Assembly: GCF_954871325.1 (NCBI RefSeq)
Contig: NC_088778.1
Coordinates: 12,967,882-13,031,881, forward strand
Direction: 5' to 3'
Length of the DNA stretch: 64,000 nt
Source: Gordionus sp. m RMFG-2023
Taxonomy: Eukaryota > Nematomorpha > Gordioida > Chordodea > Parachordodidae
Positions within the stretch are counted from its first letter, which is position 1; each line of letters begins with the position of its first letter. Both the position numbers and the translations under genes were made by a program. The notes beneath the pieces are model-generated. The model was not told where the DNA came from and made no database searches. It worked only from the letters and a program-made list of their open reading frames with translations. This document shows positions 34,484-45,849 of this stretch, one piece after another.

Positions 34484-34830
34484 CTTTTTCCCAAATCAGG
34501 GCATCCCATATTAATAGGGGCCTTCATCTCCTCAAATATTTAATAAACCAAATTTATACAAACCAGAATGTCCAGAAAGCCATCGCAATTAGCTACTTAA
34601 CACTCTCCGAGACACATCTAGCCCAATTAGCACTAATAAAAAGATTCCGAGTTTCTACTTGCTGCATGTTTTGAATTTTTTTTATTGAACCGGAAATTTC
34701 AGTAACCAACCTATTTATATTACATTGACAATATAAATAATATGATCTGTAGTCTATGCAATTCCCATGTAAACAGTAAAAGACATTATCCATTTCCAAG
34801 TATATCAAAAGTAGACACTTATTCTTTATT
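34484..34830 (-). CDS. Cysteine-rich (EGF-like?) host gene exons
   Basis: A minus-strand frame (about 34830-34593) encodes NVFYCLHGNCIDYRSYYLYC followed by QCN, reminiscent of an EGF-like C-x-HG-x-C ... C-x-C pattern, and ends in TAG at 34593. A second block, 34530-34484, is flanked by TTTGAG and a GTAACT donor and encodes EMKAPINMGCPDLGKR. A further open stretch in another frame (about 34920-34820) precedes them. The order of cysteines is incomplete for a full EGF domain. Exon links are not proven and no family is assigned. Confidence 0.35.
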
Positions 34831-34958
34831 CATAAAGAAATTTGGGCTAAGAGGTTTGATGCACAATTTGACAAGAAACAAATAAATACACAATTTTGGA
34901 CCCATAAAGATCATTTCATAGGCATAGATTCCTAGATTATTGGAACCCGTGGTAACAC

Positions 34959-35352
34959 TAAAGGCCTGCAGGAAACAAATTTTTTTCCACCCGTAGAAAG
35001 AAAAAAAAATTTTCTAAACGAACCGTCCTGAATTTATTTTAAAAATAAATTCCTGACCCAATGGGACTCGAAAACCAAAGTATAAAAAATATTTTTATTT
35101 TTTAGTATATGTTATAAAAAATAATCTAAAAATGAACAAAATTTTAAAATAATATATAATCAAACCATGATTTATAAGTATCGCTGAAAATAATATCAAA
35201 GATATTATTAAACCAAACCAAACCCGACCCACCCGAAAAAATTTATGGATCCGATCCAATCCTAGATAAAGATTAATTACAATATCCCATATCAACCCAC
35301 AGTTGGGTCCTTAAACTGGGGTTTTGGGCTAGTTTGGTTTTGCAGACACTTA
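34959..35352. mobile_element. Decayed hAT MITE related to the GGCCCGG family
   Basis: Tips TAAAGGCCTGCAGG and inverted TAAGTGTCTGCAAAAC resemble the family tips, with ACCCGACCCACCCG in the right arm. No target duplication. Confidence 0.45.
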
Positions 35353-35993
35353 TTATGTTAGATAATAAAAGACCCAATCGTATTAATTTACGTCTAAGGA
35401 CATCATTTAATTTTGGATTCATAAAACGCTAATAGTGAGTCACCAAAGATATATATCCTAGTTTAAAAACTATGAATTTCTTATCGATTGTTACAAACTA
35501 TTCAGTCAGTACCGTAACTAAGGGACAGGGGTTCGAACCTTGAAAAAATTGAGGAACCCCCTGAATTTTTAAAAAATACCTTAAAAAAGTAATTTTGAAA
35601 TTATTTCCCTAAAAAAAGAAGTTATTATGAGATTATACCTGAATAGACTGAATCAATTGCGGCTGCCTAATAATCTAAACATAACAAATATTCTCAATTA
35701 GATAACACATTTTTTTATCCTTCCCTTACTACCACCATAGGGAACATCGGTGAAGAAGTGATCCTCTTTTTAAAAACGTTAGGTATAGCTAACAACAATC
35801 ACTGGAAATCCCAAAGAAAATTTATACCTTAGACATTTCTTGAGATATGCAGGTCAAATTTTATATTCATCCTCGATTCTATGCCGGACAATATTTAAAA
35901 TATATCTTTCTAATCTCCTGTTTTTTTTTTAAATTTTAGTCATATAATTTTTAAAACACATATATTTATTGAAAATAATTTTTTCTATTATAA

Positions 35994-36350
35994 GGCCATT
36001 TCCAGACAGAACGTTATTTCAAAGCGGTTTTGGGTAATATTTCTAGCGATTTTTTTTTATTTCCAAAAAAGGATACTAACTTGACAAATTAATTTTTTTT
36101 ATATAATATTATATTTTTAAAAAAAACTCCGGAGCCCCATTTTAAGACGCCATTTAATGAATATTTAAATCAAACCAGTTTGTTTTCTATTTCCGATTAA
36201 AAAAATGGGAATCTGGATTGTTTTTTTTAAATATAATATTATATAACAAAAATTAATTTGTCAAGTTAGTATCCTTTATTTGGAAATAAAAAAAAAAGAA
36301 TACTGGAAAAATTACCCAGCTTTGAAAAAACGTTCTGTCTGGAAATGGCC
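35994..36350. mobile_element. PIF/Harbinger-type (Tourist-like) MITE with about 108-bp inverted ends
   Basis: 357 bp beginning GGCCATTTCCAGACAGAACG and ending with its complement, flanked by TAA on both sides (35991-35993, 36351-36353). A 3-bp TAA duplication and GGCC tips fit PIF/Harbinger. The arms pair for about 108 bp with few mismatches; the about 140-bp centre is non-coding. It lies inside a region (35510-36450) with CAGTACCGTAAC/CAGTGGCGTCCC-like borders that may be another old element. Confidence 0.8.
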
Positions 36351-36579
36351 TAATAAATTTTTTAATATATTTTTTTAAATTATGCTATTTTTCGAAAGAA
36401 TTTAAGTTGAGCTATAGCTCCTTCGTAATTGTAATGGTTAGGGACGCCACTGCAATTACCTTAAGGAACTTTAGAAAAAAGTTACTCTATTTTTTAAAAT
36501 ATCAGGAAATATATTAACCATCATACGTGAGACTCGACAATAATTTTTTACCCTTAAAGAAAAAAATTAAAGTTAAAAT

Positions 36580-37520
36580 CAGGGCGTCGAAGTAAAATTT
36601 TTAGCCAGGTTCGGTTCGGGTTCATAGCCTCAAAATTGTAACCGGTTTTGTTTAAATTGAGTTCAGTCAATGTTCGGGATATGTTAAGTGTTTCAGAAGC
36701 CTCAATCAATTCTTAAAAGTCAATTAAAATTTTTAAATTTCAATAAAAAATTATTTTTAATTTTAAGGCCTCATTTATAGTGATAAAATGTCGCGATGTT
36801 TTTCCAGCGATGCATAATTTAATATGAAGCTATTTAACTGATGTATTTTGTAAGTTGTTGATATATAATATTTAATTTAAACTATACTGAATTAAAATAC
36901 ATTACACAATAACAATGTCATAAAATTTATATTATTATTTATTGAACTAAAAATAAAATATTCATATTTACTATTGATAAAAAAATTAAGTAAATTTCTT
37001 AAATTTAATTAATATCACTCATAAGTTGGAAGAAAGAAGAAACCAAATCGTTGATAAAATATTATTAATATATATCTAGAAAATTATGGATTAGTGGAAT
37101 TATATGATATGAAAATCTAAAATTGTATAATTGAAGCAGAGGTCTTAAATTTAAATTCTCGGGGGAAGTTTTATTGTGAAGCGCATAACTTTCTCCTATA
37201 TATTTTTTTTAAATTTACTTATTATATATATATTTATTCAATTGTGTATATATATTTTTTTTAAATTTGTCAAATTTTTTGAATAATTTAATATTATAAT
37301 TAATTTTTTTATATGATATCAATATTTGATAAATTTTAATAAAAATTTTAATTTATAAAAGAAATTAGCATTGATCCGCGAATCCGATTCAAAAATGCCA
37401 GGTTCACAAGGAGTTTGAAAACGGAATCGGGGTGGCAAGGAATTTGGAAACAGTTTCAGGTTTAATTTCCCCAAAAATGTCATCTAAACCTGGTTAACAC
37501 CTTTGGACTTCGATGCCCTT
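36580..37520. mobile_element. hAT element, internally decayed
   Basis: Tips CAGGGCGTCGAAGT and inverted AAGGGCATCGAAGT match at 12 of 14. Flanks GTTAAAAT and CTTCAAAT agree at 6 of 8. Subterminal GGTTCGGTTCGGGTTC on the left and GGTTTAATTTCC on the right. No transposase segment recognised. Confidence 0.7.
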
Positions 37521-38060
37521 CTTCAAATATAATTGCATTTCTATTCACGAATCGGGTTTTACCTACATAATAAATATATTTTTCCAATGATAGCTTTTGT
37601 TTTTTCCGTGTTGCACCAATATTTAAAATATGATTTGTATACTTACTAATTTACAAAAATGTTTTTTCAGTCAATAATTCAATTTTGAATCGCGATTTAA
37701 AAATCTATGTGTTTATTTTTCGCCGATTCAAAATATTATTGGACATATTTCTTTTCGGTTTATTTAATTAATATAGAAGTAGTTAAAATCTCATTATATT
37801 TTAGATCGAGCTACTAAAAAATTGATATGAATCTTATATTAAGACGCAGTTCTATATATAAAGTTTGTAAAACTTTTGAAGCACTAATCTAAAGCTTAGG
37901 TCAATATAAAATGCTTAACTAGCAGGCGCGCACGCAGGAATTTGGTATGATGGGGGGGGGGGGATAATTAAATTTTTTTAAGATAAAATTATTATTTAAA
38001 AATATCAAGCATAAATTTATTAGGACTAATAACTATTTCTAAAACACAATTGCAAAATTA

Positions 38061-38232
38061 ATATGAATTATAAAAAATTAAATATATAACCGGCATATAA
38101 AAAACTATATAATAAATGTGAATTACAAAAAATTAAATATATAACCGGCACATAAAATACTATAAAATAAATGTGAATTAAAAAATATTAAGTGGATATA
38201 ACCAGTATATGAATCACTATAAAATAAATGAC
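38061..38232. repeat. Three copies of an about 57-bp tandem unit
   Basis: The unit AAATGTGAATTACAAAAAAT ... ATATAACCGGCACATAAAAT recurs three times with decreasing similarity, just inside the left end of the composite. Confidence 0.75.
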
Positions 38233-38453
38233 CCAAAATAGAAATTTAAATTTTTTGAGCCTTTTAAGATGACTAAGATTTTCATCATCATTAAGTTTAA
38301 AAAAAATTCATATGTCCATAATTATTATTTGACTAGTAATTTGAAAATTATCTATAATATATATAAAAGCCTTGTCACATTGTTACCGTCACGCTGTCAC
38401 AGTCACACTTTCATCTATAATATATATATTTAAAAAATCGTTAATTTTGAAAA

Positions 38454-38592
38454 GTGCCTGTGGCCCAATCGACAAGAACGTCGCTTACAAATCTAATAGA
38501 TTTAGGTTCGAATCCCGGCAAAGGTTTTTTCTTCTTAATCTGGCAAAATGATTTTTTTTCTTCTTAATCTGGCAAAATTAATCAAATAGAAG
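38454..38592 (+). mobile_element. tRNA-derived SINE, plus orientation
   Basis: The tRNA-like head (38454-38524) has A-box-like TGGCCCAATCG (38461) and a perfect B box GGTTCGAATCC (38505). The anticodon loop CTAATAG would read AAT (Ile). A tail TTTTTTCTTCTTAATCTGGC occurs twice, then AAAATTAATCAAATAG. The acceptor stem is not intact. A second copy lies at 46553-46640 on the opposite strand. Confidence 0.65.
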
Positions 38593-38743
38593 GTACGATT
38601 CAAAGTATGTAGCTACTTTAAAATTCTAACTATTAAATAGGTATTCTGATATTTTTAAATTTTTTACATTCTTTTTAAAAATCACCATAGAACATATTAA
38701 ACATTCATTCATCTTCCATTACCACAAAACAAATAAGAACCAA

Positions 38744-38872
38744 CTGATACATCATCATATATATACTAGAACTAACAACTGAACTGATATATTCATATTA
38801 GAACTAACTGATACATCATCACATATATACTAGAACTAACAACTGAACTGATATATTATAGATATTCTTACA
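38744..38872. repeat. Two copies of a 64-bp tandem unit
   Basis: Units starting CTGATACATCATCA at 38744 and 38808 share ACTAGAACTAACAACTGAAC. Related single copies occur near 39150, 39220 and 45490, so the unit belongs to the repeated Helitron background. Confidence 0.75.
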
Positions 38873-38883
38873 CATAGTTTTTA

Positions 38884-39254
38884 ACCGCTCCTTTGATTTT
38901 CATTTTTTTAGAAGGTACACGAAACAAAATCATATTTTTGAAAGGATTTTAAGATTATCTCTAAGGCATATCTTAAATTTTTTGATTTAATTATTATTTT
39001 ATTATATTTTTAGATTCCTGCACAAGATACCATTCAACAAAAAGATACTGAAAATCAACAATCAAATTGTAGTACTGAAAATCAAGAGCAATGTATTATT
39101 GTTTCAAGATCTTTAACAGTAAATTTTGGTTTCAAATTTAGACATAACTGATACATTATCATAAATACACTAGAACTAACAATTGAACCTGATATATTCA
39201 TTCATCTAAGAACTAACTGATACATCATCATATATATATTAGACAGTCAATATT
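38884..39254 (+). mobile_element. Helitron repeat background left of the gypsy insertion
   Basis: 38884-38938 duplicates a 54-bp piece of the hAT at 17302-17355 (three mismatches). 39000-39130 matches 44600-44720, a repeated exon-like block that encodes NQQSNCSTENQEQC after an ATTTTTAG acceptor-like site. The gypsy element then splits the array. Confidence 0.6.
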
Positions 39255-42200
39255 TGTTATGAATTCAAATTCAACTTATATTTATTCAAATTATATTTTT
39301 ATTTTTGTTACAATTTTATTTTATATGTTAACCTTTTTAATATTATGTCTAATTTTAGTTTGTAAAAAAAATATATATAGTCGATTAAAAAAGAGAAAAG
39401 TTAGTTAATAAAATATATTTTTACTTACTCGCACGTTTATCATGATTCTCTTCATGGTGCTCCCAGTTTGGCAAAAAAAACTCGCCTTATGGAAATTTTT
39501 TTTTTTTTAAATAAAATTTTTTTCCTCTCTGTAAATATGAATAATTATAAAACGATACAAATAAATTCTATATAAAAAAAAAAGGTGAAATCATTTTGAT
39601 ATTATTTCCATCATGTTTGCTTTTAAACTCATCAATTTTCCTTATGAAATTTCCATTTACGATATATTGTTCAATTTGACTTATAACTGTGATGTACACT
39701 ACTCTAGAATACTGGGTAGTGAGGATGTTTTGTTTGAGTTCGCGAACCTCAAAAATATGATAAATTGTTTTAAATCATTAAATGGCAAATATTACGTGTA
39801 TAAGGAATCAGAATTTATTCAATTAAATTGTATGTTTGTTAAAATATGAAATGTTATAATTTCCAATACATATGATTTACTAATAAAATATGGAAATAAA
39901 ACCTGAATTAATATACAAAATTCCTAAATTAGTTGGACCACTTACTGAGATTTACTTAGACAGAATATTAAGTTATTTTTCGAACAGCACATTATCCGAC
40001 TTTATTAAAATAAATACTTTGCTTAATAATTTATCAGACGAGGTCTTTGACAACATTAAATCAATTTGTTCCGATACCGACATACTAGATCTTAAAATTG
40101 TTACTAAAAAGTTAACTTATCTTTTACCTGTGCAAGATAAAAACATTTTAATAAATAATTATAGAGGTAGTGACAATAATCAGAGAAAGCAAATACAATA
40201 TAACAATAAGTCAAATAATTATAGAGGTAGCGACAACAATAATAGAAAGCAAATACAATACAACAATGATTACAATATGAATATTGAAAAAATTATTGAA
40301 GAGAAAGTTGACTCTACAAAGAACAAAAATGATAACGATTTCAATGTTAACAACTTATCTGGCGACATGCTCAATGACAATGATAGTGCATTTATGACTA
40401 CTTTAAAAGTGAACGATATTGTTACATGTATGCAAGTCGATACAGGCTCCAAACATACTATTATACCTCATGGTCTGGCTAAAAAACTTGGTATTAGAGA
40501 TGTTAAGAAATCCGAGTTACAACTTACCGCTTATGACGGAAATTTAATCAAAATCATCAGCATCACTCAAGTTAAAGTGACGTATGTAGGTATCTCAAAT
40601 TATTTACAAGCGGTAGTCGTTGAATCAAGAAAAAATGCCTTGTTGGGACGTACATGGATCAATGCTTTCAAAAACATTTTAAATAAATTTATAGCAAATG
40701 TTGACACTAATTACGAAGATGAAATAAAAAAATTGATTAAAGAGTGTGAATCTAAATTAACTAATGAGCCAATCAACAAAGCAAGTGTCAAGTTACATTT
40801 AAGAAGAGATGCCCAACCTAAAATTATACCGCCTAGACGTATTCCTTATTCAAAAATTGATCTTGTTAGCAATGAACTTAAAAAATGGATACATAATAAA
40901 ATTATTGAGCCGGTGAAGGATGTCCGATGGGCAAGTCCTGTTACCGCTGTCTACAAAGATGATGGGAGCATTAGGCTTTGTGCTGATTTTAAGGACACTG
41001 TAAACTCAGTTCTAGAAGATTTCAGATACCCTCTACCACGAATCAATGATCTAATAGCTAAACTTTCAGAAGGAAAGAAATTTACGAAGATTGACTTTAA
41101 AAATGCTTTCTTACAGATACCAATTGATAAAAGTTGCAGAAATATTTTAACCATATCTACGCACAAGGGATATTACCAATTTACTAGACTTCCTTTTGGG
41201 CTTAAGACCTCATCTGCAATTTTTCAACAGATCATGGATCAAATCTTCGGTGATATGGATGATGTCATATTTTATATTGTTGATTTACTTATAACTGGAA
41301 AAAACGATGAAGCCCACCTTAACAACATAAAAAAGTGTTTGATAGAATATCATCGTTTGGGCTAATACCTAACTTCAATAAAAGTGTGTATATTTAAAAA
41401 CAAAGTGAGGTTCCTGGGTCATGATATTGACGCTAAGGGGATTGATGCTAATCACGACAAAATTGAAGCAATAATTAATATGCCAGAACCAAAATCAGCT
41501 GCTGAATTATCAACATTTCTGGGAATGGCTGGCTACTATATAAAATTTTTGAACAATTTTGCAGAGATTGCCGATCCTCTATATAAGATTGTCAATAAAG
41601 AAAAATGGGCTTGGAACCTTGAACACTCTAAAAGTTTTAATGATCTTAAGAAGTTGATTAGTCTTCCACCTGCTTTGACATATTTTAACCCTGAATTACC
41701 TATAGGGATAGCCACTGACGCATCGAAATGTGGTTTAGGAGCTGTACTATTTCATACTGAAAAAGATGGTAAAGAAAAACCTATAGCTTTCGCGTCAAGA
41801 ACTTTATTAAAATCCGAAATGAACTATACCAATATTGAGCGTGAGGCTCTCGCCATTATGTTCGCTATAAGGAGGTTCCAGGATTACTTAATCGGCACAA
41901 AATTTACAATTATTACTGACCATAAACCTCTAGTTCACATCTTTACCAAGGGTCTTAAGGATAATAGCACCATGTCCTTGAGACTCCAGAAGTGGAATAT
42001 TACATTAGGAGGATATGATTTTAATATAAAGTATAAAGCCAGTAAATATAACGTTGTTCCTGATTATCTCTCGAGATTACCACAAGAATGTCATGATGAA
42101 ACTATTGAAAATATCACTATAATAAATGAATATGGGGATTTACCTATTAATTTTAATCAAATTCGTGACGGAACTTTGAAAGATATGGAATTAAAACAAG

Positions 42201-43986
42201 TTATAGATGATATTAAAAATAACAGGCCTATAATGAATAATATTTATAAAAACATTGAATTGGAATTAAGTATAATTAAGGATTGTCTATACAAAAGCAA
42301 CAGAATCATAATTCCGTCTTCTATGAGAAAAAATATACTACAGTCATTACATGAAGGTCACTTGGGAGCAGGAAAAATCAAATCCTTAGCCAAAGATTAC
42401 ATGTGGTGGCCTGGTATAAATAATGAAATAGTAATGGAAGTGAAAAGTTGTGACGATTGTAACATATATCATGATAATCCTATAAAGATACAAAAACCAT
42501 GGGTTTCGGCAACCAAACCGTTTGAAAGGATACATATAGATTACGCGGGTCCGTTTTTCACAAAAAATTGGTTGATAATAGTCGATGCCTACAGCAAATT
42601 TCCAATTATTATTCCTGTTAAAAATATTACGACTGATGTTACTTTAAAAGAAATCTTTAAAACTATTACACTATATGGAATACCTGAAACTATAGTTACT
42701 GATAACGGCACTAACTTTACGAGTAACGATTTTGAAAAATTTTGCAACAATTTCGGTATTAAACATGTGCTCACATCTGCTTATCACCAGCAATTCAATG
42801 GCCAGGTAGAACGCATGGTGAGAACGTTCAAAACACTATATGAAAAGGAATATTAAAATTGACCTAGATATCGCACTTGGCAAATTTTTATTTAATTACA
42901 GAAATACGCGTAATGAAACTACAGGAGTTACACCATCTCAGATAATGTTTAATCGAGATATTAGAATTAAATGGGACTTATAAAACCGTTGGAGGAGAAG
43001 GAGAATAAAATAAACGTTACTTTACCACGAAATAGAACCTTTAACGTAGGAGATTTAGTTTGGTACAAAGTACAAGGTGATGATAAATGGTGCAAAGGTA
43101 TGATCACACATAAAGAAAGTGACATGATGTTCCAAATTAAGACAGAGAAAGGTATTTTGAGGAGACATTTAGATCAAATAAGAATTAGAAACTGTTTTAA
43201 CACAATTGTTAACTATGACTCTAAGGATTCTTTTAAGGAGGGAAGTGTGGACAAAAATATAAAAATTACTGATAATAACGATATAACACCTATTTCTAGA
43301 CCTGTGCGAATTAAACAAAAACCTGTTTATTTAAAAGACTACATAACTTAAAATATAAAATAAATATTAAATTGCATAAAGTAAATTAAATATTAAAACG
43401 CTTACACTAAAACGCAAAAAAATTAAAACGCTAAAAATTTTATATAACAATTTTATTGATTTATCATTCTTCGTTTATTCTTATATCCAATATGATGAAC
43501 TGTTATTTCTTATTATTGGTAACTTACTGATGATAATAACAATTTTGAAAAATGATAATAATAACAACTGAGTGTGACAAGCAAGCTAATATGACAAAGT
43601 AACGATTTATAAGGACAACTTACGATAAGGATATCAAGCTTGCGATTTAAACAAACCAACGTGCAAAATCGATTTAAACAAACCAACGATTTGAGACAAG
43701 CCAACGATATGATGATTTGTGAAACAACTTGATGAACAAACTAACTACATAATTATAGTGTGAAGGCTTTTTAGAAGAAGGAGAATGTTAAGAATTCAAA
43801 TTCAACTCATATTTATTCAAATTATATTTTTATTTTTGTTACAATTTTATTTTATATGTTAACCTTTTTAATATTATAGTCTAATTTTAGTTTGTAAAAA
43901 ATATATATATAGACGATTAAAAAAGAGAAAAGTTAGTTAATAAAATATATTTTTACTTACTCGCACGTTTATCATGATTCTCTCTA
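39255..43986 (+). mobile_element. Ty3/gypsy LTR retrotransposon, nearly whole, about three breaks
   Basis: LTRs of 200 bp (39255-39454 and 43786-43986), about 97% alike, start TGTTA and are flanked by ATATT (39250-39254, 43987-43991). A primer-site-like TGGTGCTCCCAG follows the 5' LTR and a purine tract AGAAGAAGGAGAA precedes the 3' LTR. Parts: small leading frame (39613-39849), short gag-like region (about 39890-40300) with two copies of NNYRGSDNN, protease (about 40380-40700, VDTGSKHTIIP), RT (about 40800-41450), RNase H (about 41680-42080, TDASKCGLGAVLF), integrase (about 42330-42960, with an HHCC finger and a catalytic core with VTDNGTNFTS) and a C-terminal domain (about 42970-43350). No CCHC knuckle or envelope is seen. 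Low LTR divergence makes it young. It sits in Helitron repeats. Confidence 0.93.
39613..39849 (+). other. Small leading frame of the gypsy element, RRM-like in pattern
   Basis: A 78-codon frame precedes the gag-like region. Its layout FKLINFPYEISIYDILFNL ... VLFEFANLKNMINCFKSLNG resembles RNP2, RNP1 and the second helix of an RNA-recognition motif, but the match is by eye only. It could instead be a divergent gag piece. Confidence 0.35.
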
Positions 43987-44827
43987 ATATTATAACATAC
44001 AACTCCTTGGATTTTTCTTCTATGGGGGCTAAAAATGTTAATTTACAAAAATAAGTTATGCATAACCTTTAATTGTAAATAAGTTAAAATTCAAACCATT
44101 AAATAGGTATTCTTATATTAAATTTTAGATGCAGGAAGGTCCTGTTTTATTCTACATTTTCATAATTAATACATATATATTAAATAAGTTTTTTTTACCA
44201 TAAAACCATTACTATCTTATATATTATAGATATTCTTACTATTTAATAGGTATAATTTTTAAATTTTAATAACTTACCAGCCCCAGGAGAAAGCCAGACA
44301 GAGACAGAAACTTTGTCGAAGCAAGAAAAGGCAAAAGCAAAGTCTTATTTCATTAATATCAAAGTGTAGTAGTACTGAAAATCAAGATCAATGTAGTATT
44401 GCTTCAACATCCTTAATAGTAAATTTTATAGACTCTTTATTTTTTATTATATAAACTGTTTATGTTTACAAGTCTGTCCTGATAAAAAAATCCAAGACCT
44501 AAATTCATTTCTTATTTTGATTTTATTTTTAGTTTTTTAAGGATATCTCTAAGCAATGGAAGTTAAATTTTTTAATTTAATTACTATTTTATTATATTTT
44601 TAGATTCCTGCACAAGATACCATTCAACAAAAAGATATTGAAAATCAACAATCAAATTGTAGTACTGAAAGTCAGAAGCAATGTATTATTGCTTCAACAT
44701 CCTTAACAGTAAATTTTTATTATTTTTATATATAACAGTTCCTTGGATTTATCTTCTATGGGGGCTAAAATGATAATTTACAAAAATAAGTTATGCATAA
44801 CTTTTAATGTTAAATCTACGGAACTGT

Positions 44828-44915
44828 TGTATGTTACAATAATGATTGTCTATCTATGAATGTTAATCTTTTAAAAAATAATTTAGACAATCATTATTAT
44901 AAGATACAACTCCTA
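44828..44915. repeat. Imperfect inverted repeat of about 27 bp
   Basis: GTTGTATGTTACAATAATGA and its inverted form near 44883-44910 could form a hairpin with an about 40-nt loop; two mismatches in 25. It lies at the border of two Helitron units. Confidence 0.6.
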
Positions 44916-44954
44916 AGATTTTTCTTCTATGGGGGCTAAATGATAATTTTCAAA

Positions 44955-45058
44955 AATAAGTTATGCATAACTTTTTAGTGAATAAGTTATGCATAACTTT
45001 TTAGTGAATAAGTTATGCATAACTTTTTAGTGAATAAGTTATGCATAAATTTTTAGTG
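44955..45058. repeat. 26-bp minisatellite, four units, with perfect palindrome
   Basis: Four units of AATAAGTTATGCATAACTTT plus TTAGTG start at 44955, 44981, 45007 and 45033. Each of the first three holds AAGTTATGCATAACTT, a perfect 16-bp palindrome. Single copies of the unit core occur in the other Helitron blocks (for example 44050), so the array arose by local expansion. Confidence 0.9.
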
Positions 45059-45849
45059 TATATAAGTTAAAATTCAAACTATTTAATAGATATATATTTA
45101 AAAATTTTAATAACATATCAGCATAAGGAGAAAGCCAGACGGAGACAGGAACTTTGTCAAAACAAGAAAAGACAAGAGCAAAATCTTATTGCATCAATAT
45201 CAAAATGTAGTAGTACTGAAAATCAAGATCAAGGTAATATTGCTTAACATCTTTAACAGTAAATTTTATTATCTCTTTATTTTTTATTATATAAACTTGT
45301 TTCAAGTTTGTCCTGATAAAAAAAACCAAGACCTAAATAAATTTCTTATTTTCAATATATTTTAATGCTTTTCATTTCTGATCATGGAAAATTAAAAAAT
45401 TGCTGCCATGAAGATCATGTTTTATTGTCTTCTCTACATTTTACATAATTAATACATATATATTAAATAAGTTTTTTTACCATAAAAATCATCATATATA
45501 TACTAGAACTAACTGATATATTATAGATATTCTTACTATTTAATAGGTATATATTTTTAAATTTTAATAACATAGCAGCCCCAGGAGAAAGCCAGACGGA
45601 GACAGAAACTTTATCGAAGCAAGAAAAGGCAAGAACAAAGTCTTATTGCATCAACATCAAAGTGTAGTAGTACTGAAAATCAAGATCAGTGTAATATGCT
45701 TCAACATCCTTAATAGTAAATTTTATAGATGTTTACAAGTCTGTCCTGATAAAAAAACCAAGAAAATTTCTTATTTTGATTATATTTTTAAATGCTTAAT
45801 AATTTTTTTCTGAAAAACCATTTCATAGAAAATTTAAAAATTGTTGCCA

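Noticed and set aside
35531-35546. B-box-like GGTTCGAACC
   Set aside because: It is a short palindrome without an A box at the right distance.
38454-38524. Functional tRNA gene (Ile-like)
   Set aside because: A and B boxes are good, but the acceptor and D stems do not pair and a SINE tail follows.
44955-45058. CRISPR-like regular repeat
   Set aside because: Units are directly adjacent without spacers and sit in a eukaryotic Helitron; it is a minisatellite.
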